Assembly (NCBI GenBank): GCA_016712465.1
Contig: JADJQZ010000001.1
Span: 6,758,001-6,822,000 of the forward strand
Source of the DNA: Candidatus Obscuribacter sp.
GTDB taxonomy: Bacteria; Cyanobacteriota; Vampirovibrionia; Obscuribacterales; Obscuribacteraceae
Direction: 5' to 3'
Length of the DNA: 64,000 nt
The position numbers and the translations under genes are program-made. The notes below the pieces were generated by a model that did not search any database, was not told the DNA's origin, and saw only the letters and a program-made list of their open reading frames with translations. Shown here one piece after another: positions 33,782 to 41,929 of this stretch. The first letter of the stretch is position 1; every line of letters starts with the position of its first letter.

Positions 33782-34039
33782 ATGACGAATAATCCCAATG
33801 GTTCCCACAGTTGCACTCCACGGAAAACCCAAGTCAGCGCCGCTCAGTTGCGCGCAAGGTGCGTTCAGTATTTGCTCAACATGAATGATGCCCAGTTCTC
33901 GTCCTGGATTATGACCGAGGGGGCGCTTTTCTGTCTGGAGGTCTTACCCCCGACAATGTATGCCCTCACACCTCGCTCGGACGGTAGTTTCGAACTCGCT
34001 TTCCATGAGACTGCCGGTTTGGACGACAAGTCCGATTGA
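33782..34039 (+). CDS. Small unknown protein (85 aa)
   Basis: Start at ATG 33782, just after the previous stop codon; the frame from 33734 overlaps it. Basic, helical middle (AAQLRARCVQYLLNM) and a beta-rich end. No known family. A strong terminator follows at 34055-34084. Confidence 0.58.
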   Translation: MTNNPNGSHSCTPRKTQVSAAQLRARCVQYLLNMNDAQFSSWIMTEGALFCLEVLPPTMYALTPRSDGSFELAFHETAGLDDKSD

Positions 34040-34054
34040 GGTTCCTATCTCACA

Positions 34055-34084
34055 GAGCCGGTTTTATCCCGGCTCGTTTTTTTT
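34055..34084 (+). terminator. Rho-independent terminator
   Basis: gagccgg / ccggctc with a 7-nt loop followed by g and eight T. It ends the small two-gene unit 33280-34039. Confidence 0.85.
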
Positions 34085-34155
34085 GTGAAAGACGGCGATT
34101 TGTCGCTTAGAACCACAAAAGCTTTTTCTAGTCGACTGTTTTCAGTCGACATAGC

Positions 34156-34182
34156 GGTCCGCTTCCGCCCTGGAAGCGGACC
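34156..34182. other. Perfect hairpin before the 34222 gene
   Basis: ggtccgcttcc / ggaagcggacc, 11 bp with a 5-nt loop, ending 39 nt before ATG 34222. A further palindrome gtcgact...agtcgac lies at about 34132-34151. Confidence 0.6.
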
Positions 34183-34221
34183 AATAGTCCAATTCTTAAC
34201 TCTTAACACGAGGAAGCCAAA

Positions 34222-35463
34222 ATGACCGAAACCACAGACAAAACCCCTACCCCCAGCTTCGTTGCTCCTACGACCAATGCCGCCTGGGATGCGTTTATTG
34301 CTCCCTTTGCCGCTGCCATCGGTAAGGATGCAGCCACCGTTGGTGAGGCTCTTAAGCCTCTCGTCGGTGAGCTTGGTGCGGAAGCTGTCGACCTTCTTAA
34401 CAGTGAGGAATACACGCCTTTCGAAGATTTGCGTAAAGCCTTTGAAGGCGTACCGCTGGCTCGTCTCAAGAAGGCGGTAGCCGATCATCTGCGCAAAGCC
34501 AAAGTCGTGCCGGAAACAGTCGTTGTGCAAGCCGGTCGTGCCACAGGCTACAGCGCTCTGCCGCCGGTGCCTGATAACGGTGCCTGGCTGACCGCACTTA
34601 AGTCTGGCGGCGAATTGAAAGTGGATCAGACCTCTATTTATGCCGCCATTCGTGCCGGTATTGCCAGCCGCGTCGGTTTCTTCGACTTGCCCAGTATGCT
34701 TGCCGAGCGCATGGAGCGCTATGCCGAGGAACTGGAAGAACCGGCCAGTGCCGAGTACTACAAGCTGCGCAAGCTTTTGACGCGCCGTTCCTATGCCGAT
34801 GTTTTGACGGCGCTGGATATCGAAGGTTCTTTCGTTACCCAGAGTCGCAAAAATCAACTGCTGGCCAAACTGGACGAACAGATGTGGCCGGCGCTATTCA
34901 GCTTCCAGAATCAACTGAAAGGTTGGGTTGAAACCTGGCAGCAAGGTTCCAACAATCCTGCCATGTTCATGGGCATGATTGCCATGGCTTCCGGCGGCGG
35001 ACAGTTGGCTCTGCCTCCGGGTATGATGGAGCCGCCGGCTACCGACGGACTGCACGATGCAGCTGAGAGCGTCATTCAGAAAATCAACAGGATCTTCGCC
35101 GGTACCGGTATTCCAGTTGCTCGTGCTCTGGCTTATGATGCCAATCAGATCATGGAAGTTTTGGAGAATTCTTCCTTGCCGGCTCAAATTGGTGCCGCCA
35201 ATCGCGAGCAGATGCTCAAAATGTTGAACGTTGCCGTGACTAACGATTACCCTCGCATGGAGCGTAATCTGATTGGTTACGTGCTGGCCATTATGGAGTT
35301 TGACAAAGTCACCGGCGGCAACGACGAAATCGCATATTTGACAGACCTTGTGCGCCTGGGCATGCAAATTCCCTGGGACAAGTTGCAGGCGCCGGCTCGC
35401 AAAGCCGCTGTTCGCAGCCGTATTGAAAGAGAAGAAAGCGATGAGTGGAGCGGGCACCGTTAA
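34222..35463 (+). CDS. Unknown helical protein, first gene of the pseudokinase/VWA cluster (413 aa)
   Basis: ATG at 34222 (cgaggaagccaaa upstream). Entirely helical-looking; no signal or membrane segment. Helices with Ala/Leu/Glu pattern run through most of the sequence, with a Met/Gly-rich stretch (FMGMIAMASGGG, about residues 250-270) and a Lys/Arg-rich end. I do not recognise it. It lies directly upstream of a J-like/pseudokinase gene and is probably co-transcribed, so it may be its partner or effector. Confidence 0.7.
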   Translation: MTETTDKTPTPSFVAPTTNAAWDAFIAPFAAAIGKDAATVGEALKPLVGELGAEAVDLLNSEEYTPFEDLRKAFEGVPLARLKKAVADHLRKAKVVPETVVVQAGRATGYSALPPVPDNGAWLTALKSGGELKVDQTSIYAAIRAGIASRVGFFDLPSMLAERMERYAEELEEPASAEYYKLRKLLTRRSYADVLTALDIEGSFVTQSRKNQLLAKLDEQMWPALFSFQNQLKGWVETWQQGSNNPAMFMGMIAMASGGGQLALPPGMMEPPATDGLHDAAESVIQKINRIFAGTGIPVARALAYDANQIMEVLENSSLPAQIGAANREQMLKMLNVAVTNDYPRMERNLIGYVLAIMEFDKVTGGNDEIAYLTDLVRLGMQIPWDKLQAPARKAAVRSRIEREESDEWSGHR

Positions 35464-35485
35464 GGCTGCTCCGTAGACTCCTGCC

Positions 35486-35520
35486 GGCGGAAGATAGGCT
35501 GAATCTGCTTCTCTTCCGCC
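35486..35520. other. Intergenic hairpin
   Basis: ggcggaaga / tcttccgcc perfect 9 bp, followed by ctttctg; ends 36 nt before ATG 35557. Confidence 0.5.
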
Positions 35521-35556
35521 CTTTCTGTAAACTGCAATTTCTTTGGGAGTTCATCT

Positions 35557-36669
35557 ATGGATGCCGATTTAAATTCGGTTTACTTGCAGGTCATGCAAGC
35601 AAACCATCCGGAGGACCTCTTCGGTTGCGAAGACGTGGTCTTGCCGGAAGCAACTCTACTCAAATATCTCGAAGTTGAATACAAGAAGTTTAAGACCCTG
35701 ACCACGCCTTCTTCCTATCACGATCCACTGGATGCCGAGGCTGCTGCCGACGCCGATGCCAAATTGGAAGAACTTTACAGTTTGGCAAGAGCGCGAATTC
35801 GCCAGCACGTGTACGGAATAGAAGGACGGGGCAGGCGTCATCCGCCCTATGCAAGCAAGTCTTTCAGCGTCGCTGCCAATCGTTACTTCATCGGTAATCT
35901 GATCAGAGGCGGCGCCGTGTCTAATTTGTATGAGGGCTTTATGGAGCGCGATGGTCTATCCGTCGGCGAAGTGGTGATCAAGGTGGCGAAGGACACTTCC
36001 TGCAATCCGCGCTTGCAGCAGGAGGTGCGCAACCTGGACTTGCTTCATGAGGTGCCGGTGCCCCAGTGGAAGCACCTGCCATTCATCATGGATCGCTTTC
36101 AGTCTGGCGGCAGGCTGGGGCTGGTCTATCGCCGTATCTCCGGTTTCTCGCTTACCCAGGTGAGAGCGCATCCAACCCATGTGAAGGGTGTGGATCGCAA
36201 GCACATTGTCTGGATGCTCGACCGGGCTTTCAGTTGCCTTGGTTATGTTCATAGCCTCGGTCTCGTGCACGGTAATCTTTGCCCCGAGCATTTCATTGTG
36301 CAGCCTGCCTCCCACAACGTCATTATTTGCGGTTGGAAAAGCGCGGTGCACAAACCGGCGGTGACGAATGAGAAAATCAACCTGCCGCCCGATATGTTTA
36401 TGGCACCGGAAGTGGCTGCCGGAGGCAAGATTGGACCCTGGAGCGACATCTATTCTCTGGGCAAGCTGATGATCTGGACCCTTGGTGGAGATCCTGCCAC
36501 CAACAGTCTTCCCGCTTCGGTGGAAGAGCCCTTGCGCCTCTTCCTTCTCTCGCTGGTGGAGGAAAACTATCTGGTGCGTCCTGCCGATGCCTGGAGCCTT
36601 TACGAGCAACAATGCCAAATTAAGGACAGTCTCTGGCCAAGGAAATTTCTGCATTTCGATATGGCTTAA
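35557..36669 (+). CDS. Putative J-like plus pseudokinase protein (370 aa)
   Basis: ATG at 35557 (gggagttcatct). The N-terminal ~90 residues resemble a degenerate DnaJ domain: NHPEDLFG start, a helix, a HDP triad in place of HPD (SYHDPLDAEAA, residues 53-63), then a second helix. Residues about 110-320 form a protein-kinase-like fold: K142 in VVIKVAKD, E156 in LQQEVRNL, catalytic loop HGN (239-241) instead of HRD, ICGW (257-260) instead of DFG, and MAPEVAAGG (282-290) for APE. Both catalytic aspartates appear absent, so it is most likely a pseudokinase acting as a scaffold or regulator. It lies between the helical 413-aa gene and the VWA gene. Confidence 0.78.
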   Translation: MDADLNSVYLQVMQANHPEDLFGCEDVVLPEATLLKYLEVEYKKFKTLTTPSSYHDPLDAEAAADADAKLEELYSLARARIRQHVYGIEGRGRRHPPYASKSFSVAANRYFIGNLIRGGAVSNLYEGFMERDGLSVGEVVIKVAKDTSCNPRLQQEVRNLDLLHEVPVPQWKHLPFIMDRFQSGGRLGLVYRRISGFSLTQVRAHPTHVKGVDRKHIVWMLDRAFSCLGYVHSLGLVHGNLCPEHFIVQPASHNVIICGWKSAVHKPAVTNEKINLPPDMFMAPEVAAGGKIGPWSDIYSLGKLMIWTLGGDPATNSLPASVEEPLRLFLLSLVEENYLVRPADAWSLYEQQCQIKDSLWPRKFLHFDMA

Positions 36670-36749
36670 TTGCTGCCTTTCGACGGGTGCAGGCTAATGA
36701 AATTCCAAGCAAGTTCACAGTTCAACCAACAAACAAAGAGGAGACCCCT

Positions 36750-38177
36750 ATGGGTGGTGGAAACTATCACGCAGACGTGCGGACAGCTCGCGTAGCCGTC
36801 AGCACAAGCAGAACAAGCGATCAAGCCTTCAATTACAATGAACGTGCTCGCAGCGGTCAGGTTCAAGGCGTTCATCCCGACCTGAATATTCTCAACAAGA
36901 CTCGGGAGTCTTGCGAATCGACGGAACATCCGGAAATAACATCGATTGCGGTGGTGATGGATGTGACCAAGTCACGAGGCGACGATGCACGTCGTATTTA
37001 CGAGCAGGTGCCTTCGTTTTTGGCCTCGCTCAAACTCAGCAACATCGTGCCCGATCCGCAGGTGCTGTGGGCTGCCGTCGGCGATGCCAATTGCGATCGG
37101 GCTCCCATTCAGGTGGGACAGTTCGAATCGGATAAGCGCATCGATGCCGTGCTGGAGAAGATCTGGATGGAGGAAGGCGGCGGTGGTACCGGTGAAGAGT
37201 CTTATGAACTTCTGGCATACTACCTGGCCCGCAAGACGCGCCTGGACAGCTTGAAGAAAGGCCGTAAAGGCTTTGCTTTCTTTACCGCCGATGAAGCGCC
37301 TTATCCCGTGGTTTCCCGTACTTTTGTCAAGTCGTTGATTGGCGATACCGTGGCGGAGGATCTTCCTTCAACCCAGGTATTCGCTGAATTACAGAGCAAG
37401 TATCACACGGCCGTGATCTTTCCTCGCTCGACCATGGCTCAGAGAAAGAGTTCAATTGATGCGGAAATCAGGCAGAGGTTGAAACTGGCCGGCGGCAAGT
37501 TCGAGAAAGTGAGCATTCGTTGCTCCTTGATCTGGGACAACCGCAACGACCTGGATTTGCACTGCATGACTCCGGCCGGTGAGCATATTTTCTACGGTGC
37601 CAAGCGCGCCCGCTGCGGCGGTGAGCTTGATGTAGACCGCAATGTACGAGGCGAAGACCCTAAGCCGGTGGAAAATATTCGCTGGGCTGTAGGGGAGGCC
37701 CAACTGGGGCTTTATCAGTTCTGGGTGGAAAACTATGGCTATCACGAACGTGATCACGGGCCGATTCCCTTCCGTGCCGAGCTGGATATCCACGGTCAAA
37801 TTCAGAGGGTGGAGGGTGTTATTCGCGCCGGTGCCACCGGTAGCGCAAGCAAACAAGAGCTGTTCAGCTTTGTCTATAACGGTGCCGATGTGACGGAAGT
37901 GGACAACCATGCCGCCTATCAGGACGAAGTAATTCTTGAGAAGTGGAGCCGCTACATCCCAGCTGTCAACATTTTGCGAGTGGAGGACGCGGCCTCTTCC
38001 GTGGAGGTCATGATTGGTTTCATGGCTCTGCAGAGTGGCGCCATGACCCTCGATCAGTTCGTGGCCGACATGAAGAGCCGTCGAGTGCCGGAGGCCAGGC
38101 AGAAGGACGCTACCCTGGCGCTCACGCAGTTTGCCAAGCAGGGTATTTTCCAGGAGGTTTCTCCCGAACTGTTCTAA
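36750..38177 (+). CDS. VWA-domain protein with C-terminal DUF2135-like beta domain (475 aa)
   Basis: Start at ATG 36750 (aagaggagacccct); the upstream frame from 36687 has no site. VWA domain with a near-complete MIDAS metal site: D71-V-T-K-S75 (DxSxS with Thr), a Thr near residue 147 (GGGGTGEES) and Asp near 181 (FFTADEAPY). The C-terminal part (about 255-350) resembles DUF2135-type beta domains: IRCSLIWDNRNDLDLHC, GEHIFYG, CGGELDVDRN, VENIRW, GLYQFWVENYG. Further helices follow. The combination suggests a metal-dependent protein-protein recognition module. It neighbours the pseudokinase and the PurA-like gene. No signal peptide. Confidence 0.8.
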   Translation: MGGGNYHADVRTARVAVSTSRTSDQAFNYNERARSGQVQGVHPDLNILNKTRESCESTEHPEITSIAVVMDVTKSRGDDARRIYEQVPSFLASLKLSNIVPDPQVLWAAVGDANCDRAPIQVGQFESDKRIDAVLEKIWMEEGGGGTGEESYELLAYYLARKTRLDSLKKGRKGFAFFTADEAPYPVVSRTFVKSLIGDTVAEDLPSTQVFAELQSKYHTAVIFPRSTMAQRKSSIDAEIRQRLKLAGGKFEKVSIRCSLIWDNRNDLDLHCMTPAGEHIFYGAKRARCGGELDVDRNVRGEDPKPVENIRWAVGEAQLGLYQFWVENYGYHERDHGPIPFRAELDIHGQIQRVEGVIRAGATGSASKQELFSFVYNGADVTEVDNHAAYQDEVILEKWSRYIPAVNILRVEDAASSVEVMIGFMALQSGAMTLDQFVADMKSRRVPEARQKDATLALTQFAKQGIFQEVSPELF

Positions 38178-38195
38178 GTTTAGATAGCTAAGTAT

Positions 38196-38233
38196 GGAGC
38201 GGTCGTTGTTTTTCGGCGCGGCCGCTCCGTTTT
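38196..38233 (+). terminator. Terminator-like hairpin
   Basis: ggagcggtcg / cggccgctcc (10 bp, one GU) with a 13-nt loop, followed by gttttcc. It lies between the VWA gene and the next gene, ending about 30 nt before its ATG. Confidence 0.6.
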
Positions 38234-38259
38234 CCATGTCGTCAAACCGGGAGGATTTG

Positions 38260-39591
38260 ATGTCTAATATTTCCGAACAAGTATTATCCTCTGCCGAGCC
38301 GCAGGCGCACATTGTGCTTGGTCTGGGTTACGGTGATGAAGGGAAGGGTTCTTTTGTGGACCATCTGGTGCGCAAAACTGGTGCCCGGTTCATTGTGCGC
38401 TTCAATGGCGGTGCCCAGGCCGCTCACCATGTGGTGACTGAAGACGGGCGCGAACATTGTTTCCGGCAATTCGGCTCCGGCATGTTTGTAGCTGGTACAT
38501 CTACAATTTTGTCCCGGTATGTGCTGATTGATCCGCAGTATCTGCTGGAAGAAGCCGAGGAACTTGCCGGCAAAGGTGTTTGCTATCCTCTGGAAAGGAT
38601 GATTGTTAGTGCCGACGCGCCCATAATTACGCCTTTCAATCGCCTCCTCAATCAGATGATGGAGGTGGCCCGTAGCGGCAACCGCCATGGTTCCTGCGGC
38701 TTTGGTGTGGGTCTGACCCAGAGAGACGTGGAAGAGTTGGGTTCTAAGGCTCTTTATGTCAGAGATCTGGCCACGGCAGAACTGGGAAGTAAATTGTTTC
38801 AGCTCTGGCAAAAGAGCCTGCGGGAAGCGGAGCAAGTAGCCTGCCAGGTGAATTCGGCACTGTATGAAACCCTGAAGAATGTGGATATCGATTACTACGA
38901 GCAATTGTTTCGTCATTTCTATCACCGCGTCAGGGTTCTGGAAGACGAGGCTCTACTTGCATTGATAAGGGAGAACGGCGCTATATTCGAAGGGGCCCAG
39001 GGTCTTATGCTCGATCAAAACTACGGCACGTTTCCACATTGCACAAGGTCTAACTGTACATTTGAAAACGCGCTGGACCTGCTGAAGGACAGTGGCTTCG
39101 CTGGTGAAATACGGCGGATTGGTCTTTTGCGGGGCTATGCCACCAGGCACGGTGCCGGTCCTCTGGTAACGGTTTGCCCGGACCTTGACCTTTCCTCCTG
39201 CCATAACGGCAGTAATCCCTGGCAGGGCCAATTCCGCCTCGGTTGGTTTGATGCCGTTGCCGCTCGCTATGCTCTAGCTGTAGTCGGTGGTGTGGATCTG
39301 CTAGTGCTCACTAACCTGGACCGCATGGCTACACTCAAGGAGGTCAAGATTGCTACCGCCTACAAATGTGCCGACCCGCGATTTTTCAGCGAAAGTGGTG
39401 AAATGCTTTTGCCTGATAAGGGGCGGTTGGACTATCTTGCTGCCCGTACGGAAGCCCTGAGTGGGATTGTGCCGTCTTATATGCAGATGCCCTTTCAGTT
39501 GGAGTCCTATCTGAAGGCCTTGGAGCAGTTGCTGAAACATCCTATCGGCGCCATTTCTTTAAGTCCGATGCACGACAAGAGTTATCGTTAG
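38260..39591 (+). CDS. Divergent adenylosuccinate-synthetase-family protein (443 aa)
   Basis: Start at ATG 38260 with ggagg 5 nt upstream. PurA-family motifs are all present but changed: GYGDEGKG (residues 23-30) for GDEGKGK, FNGGAQAAHHV (48-58) for the GxNAGHT loop, RHGSCGFGVG for the TTGRGIGP loop, EGAQGLMLDQNYGTF, GYATRHGAGPLVT and LTNLDRMATLKEVKIATAY near the end. PurA makes adenylosuccinate from IMP, GTP and aspartate; changes in several substrate loops suggest another substrate or role. The context beside a pseudokinase and VWA gene argues against simple purine synthesis. I recall related unnamed proteins in Actinobacteria, unverified. Confidence 0.85.
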   Translation: MSNISEQVLSSAEPQAHIVLGLGYGDEGKGSFVDHLVRKTGARFIVRFNGGAQAAHHVVTEDGREHCFRQFGSGMFVAGTSTILSRYVLIDPQYLLEEAEELAGKGVCYPLERMIVSADAPIITPFNRLLNQMMEVARSGNRHGSCGFGVGLTQRDVEELGSKALYVRDLATAELGSKLFQLWQKSLREAEQVACQVNSALYETLKNVDIDYYEQLFRHFYHRVRVLEDEALLALIRENGAIFEGAQGLMLDQNYGTFPHCTRSNCTFENALDLLKDSGFAGEIRRIGLLRGYATRHGAGPLVTVCPDLDLSSCHNGSNPWQGQFRLGWFDAVAARYALAVVGGVDLLVLTNLDRMATLKEVKIATAYKCADPRFFSESGEMLLPDKGRLDYLAARTEALSGIVPSYMQMPFQLESYLKALEQLLKHPIGAISLSPMHDKSYR

Positions 39592-39755
39592 AAGCGGTGC
39601 CTGTTCTGCCACGAGGCAAGCACTTCAGGTGTTTTCTTGCGTGCCGGCGCCGCTATTTTATTGCCAATTTCGGCTGAGCGTAATTTTGAAAGCTTACGCA
39701 GCCGGTTCATTAACCAAACAGGGAAGACCATTCCCCACTAGAACAGGAGTTCTCC

Positions 39756-40025
39756 ATGACGCTCATAAGCATCTTAATTGTTGTTCTTGCCATAGTTACC
39801 GGTACCTCGGCCATCACCATTTTGGGTACCATCTACCTGGCTAATCGCCTTGGTAATTACGAGAGAGCACTGCCAATCTGCTTTTCCATAGGCCTTGCCG
39901 CCGTGGTTGCAATCCTCTCCTTCCAGCCTTCCTTTGCTGCCGTGCTTCTTGCCGCTTATTGGATACTCGGTGTATCGGCAGCTTTGATTCTGGGCTGGCT
40001 GGTTCTGATTCTCAGCCGTCGCTGA
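39756..40025 (+). CDS. Small membrane protein (89 aa)
   Basis: ATG at 39756, acaggagttctcc upstream. Three hydrophobic helices (about residues 2-25, 39-55 and 58-86). Basic end LSRR. It follows the PurA-like gene after 164 nt and may be unrelated. Confidence 0.62.
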   Translation: MTLISILIVVLAIVTGTSAITILGTIYLANRLGNYERALPICFSIGLAAVVAILSFQPSFAAVLLAAYWILGVSAALILGWLVLILSRR

Positions 40026-40278
40026 AGGCTGACTTAGCCGGGTTTGGGAGTCGTTTAGGTAAGGCTGCTTAGATAGCGCCTGACTAAAATACGGCTCCCA
40101 AGCCACTTTTTGTTCTTTTGCATTTTGAGTACTAAAGAAGACAGTAGGCTCGGCGAAAAGCGAAAATGAGGGAGCTTGCGGGAGCCTGAGGCAAATGGCG
40201 ATAAATTGTGCCAACCAGGTGCTGATTAAGCTGAACCTGGTTGGCCGGGGTTAAGGTTTAAGCGGTCCTAGAGGGCCA

Positions 40279-40578
40279 TCAACCGATGGACCAGTTGGTT
40301 GTGTGTTGAGCCCAGTCGGGTTTGGGGCAAGCTTGCCAGTGTCCGTCCAGCCAGGAGTACCACCATTCGTTTTGCACCTGGCAGTGAATGCCTGGGGACA
40401 TTTCTTCAATGACCAGGTGGGTGTAGTAGTTCTCTTCGCTCATATCCAGGCTGTTTTCTTGTGCTGCTTGCCTGGCTTTTTCCAGAGATTCCAGCCAGCC
40501 GAAAACTCTTGCGTCGGCTTGACTGTGGATGGCTGTCATAAGGAAAATTGTGGGGTTTTTTCCGGTAGGTGCTTGCAT
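40279..40578 (-). CDS. Unknown small protein (99 aa)
   Basis: ATG at 40578 with gaggaatct. Trp-rich C-terminal half (NEWWYSWLDGHWQACPKPDWAQ) with possible beta-strands; N-terminus includes a helix (LESLEKARQAAQEN). No family recognised. Confidence 0.6.
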   Translation of the reverse strand: MQAPTGKNPTIFLMTAIHSQADARVFGWLESLEKARQAAQENSLDMSEENYYTHLVIEEMSPGIHCQVQNEWWYSWLDGHWQACPKPDWAQHTTNWSIG

Positions 40579-40624
40579 AGATTCCTCGTCTTTGATTCAG
40601 CGGTGAATGAGCACGCTGATGCGG

Positions 40625-41431
40625 TTAGGTTCTGGATCTTTCGAAGATGCTGTCCAGATAATGCACCAGGTAGATAAAGAGGTCGTAGAGGAAGTGCACG
40701 ACGATGGCCGCTACCAAGCCGTATTTGAAGAGCAGGTAGAACATGAACATGCCGATGAACCAGCTATTTACAAAGCCGATCAAGCCCAGGTATTTATGCC
40801 CGTCTCTGAATTTGGAATTGGCAATGATAATGGCCGCACCCAGGGACCAGTTGTTGGGGTTGCCGACCTGTTCCTTGAGGATGTCCATGGTGAAGAAGTT
40901 GGCTATGGGCGCGATGATATGCAAATGGATTATTTCTATTAGCCCAAAGTCAATGAAACCCAGGAAGATAAAGTTGATGACTTTGACCATGGGAATCCAG
41001 AGCATGAGAAGCAGCCAGCGAAAGAGGATTTCTTCCATCAGACCGGCACGCAAGCTCACCCAGAAGCCATTGCGCAAGAGATACTCGGCATAGATGTTTT
41101 CCTCGTCACTGTTGCGGGTGAGAATGCTGACAAGGAAGGTGAGACCTATGGCCCAGGCTAGAATCGGCCAGGAGGTGGTGCACCAATCGCTGAGGGTGCC
41201 TGTGGTGTGCCAGAGTTCAAAATAGGTGAATGGTATGCTTGAGGGGAAGATGCCCTTCACAATAGCCAGGATGATGGCCAGGTAAACTGCCGCCCAGGCG
41301 AAGGCAAACCACTGGGGTAGATGGTTGAACTTTTCCAGCTTTAAGGTAATGCGAGAGATTCTTGCTCCGATTTTGCTGTTTTTGAGTTGAGCTGAACCAA
41401 GCAGCATGGTTTTAAATTTGTCTCTATTCAT
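40625..41431 (-). CDS. CPBP-family intramembrane metalloprotease (268 aa)
   Basis: CAAX-protease/bacteriocin-processing (CPBP, Abi) family. The motif EExxxR is clear: LMEEILFRW at residues 131-139; the second motif is AAIVVHFLYD (241-250) with H246 and D250. Seven or so hydrophobic helices flank it. These are integral-membrane glutamic peptidases, sometimes linked to immunity against bacteriocins or to abortive infection. The N-terminal ~35 residues are polar/basic. No obvious partner gene here. Confidence 0.85.
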   Translation of the reverse strand: MNRDKFKTMLLGSAQLKNSKIGARISRITLKLEKFNHLPQWFAFAWAAVYLAIILAIVKGIFPSSIPFTYFELWHTTGTLSDWCTTSWPILAWAIGLTFLVSILTRNSDEENIYAEYLLRNGFWVSLRAGLMEEILFRWLLLMLWIPMVKVINFIFLGFIDFGLIEIIHLHIIAPIANFFTMDILKEQVGNPNNWSLGAAIIIANSKFRDGHKYLGLIGFVNSWFIGMFMFYLLFKYGLVAAIVVHFLYDLFIYLVHYLDSIFERSRT

Positions 41432-41452
41432 GGCGTTTCGTTTGGATAGGGT

Positions 41453-41490
41453 TAAAAAGACAGGGGCTTAAACGATTGCTTGAGCCCCTG
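41453..41490 (-). terminator. Terminator between minus-strand genes
   Basis: caggggctta / tgagcccctg (10 bp, one GU) with a 10-nt loop, and on the minus strand followed by tctttttaac. It terminates the 41516 gene. Confidence 0.8.
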
Positions 41491-41515
41491 ATGTATGGTG
41501 TCCGTTGAGAAGCGG

Positions 41516-41851
41516 CTACTTCTTGTCTGGCTTGTTGGAGAACATCGGCAAAAGAAAAAAGAGGCTGCCGAAAGTATTGAGAATTACAGCCAGAGCCAGT
41601 TTGGCATCGCCGTACTGACCGGCGATAAGAACGAGACCCAGGAAGGGTATGAGTGCCAGAGCTACACTCAGTGGCGATACTGGTTTATTGGAGCTTGAGA
41701 GTGTGACTTTGCAATAGGGCCAGGCCGCCGGTATGCCGAGCAAGGCAAGGGCAAGGCCGTTAGTCACTGCCAGATCTACGGCCAGCTTTGCGCCGAAACC
41801 GCAGAGTAGAAGCCCTACCAGTCTGATAGCGTTATCCATTAATGAGTTCAT
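41516..41851 (-). CDS. Small membrane protein (111 aa)
   Basis: ATG at 41851 with tctggagactct. Three or four hydrophobic helices, with basic C-terminus (SNKPDKK). No family recognised; lies between the CPBP protease and M13 peptidase genes. Confidence 0.63.
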   Translation of the reverse strand: MNSLMDNAIRLVGLLLCGFGAKLAVDLAVTNGLALALLGIPAAWPYCKVTLSSSNKPVSPLSVALALIPFLGLVLIAGQYGDAKLALAVILNTFGSLFFLLPMFSNKPDKK

Positions 41852-41929
41852 AGAGTCTCCAGAAGGCGGCGCCGCTCCCGTCTGGGAGTGGTGCCGTTGC
41901 AGTTGAGGAAAAGCTGTCTGCTTGAGCGT

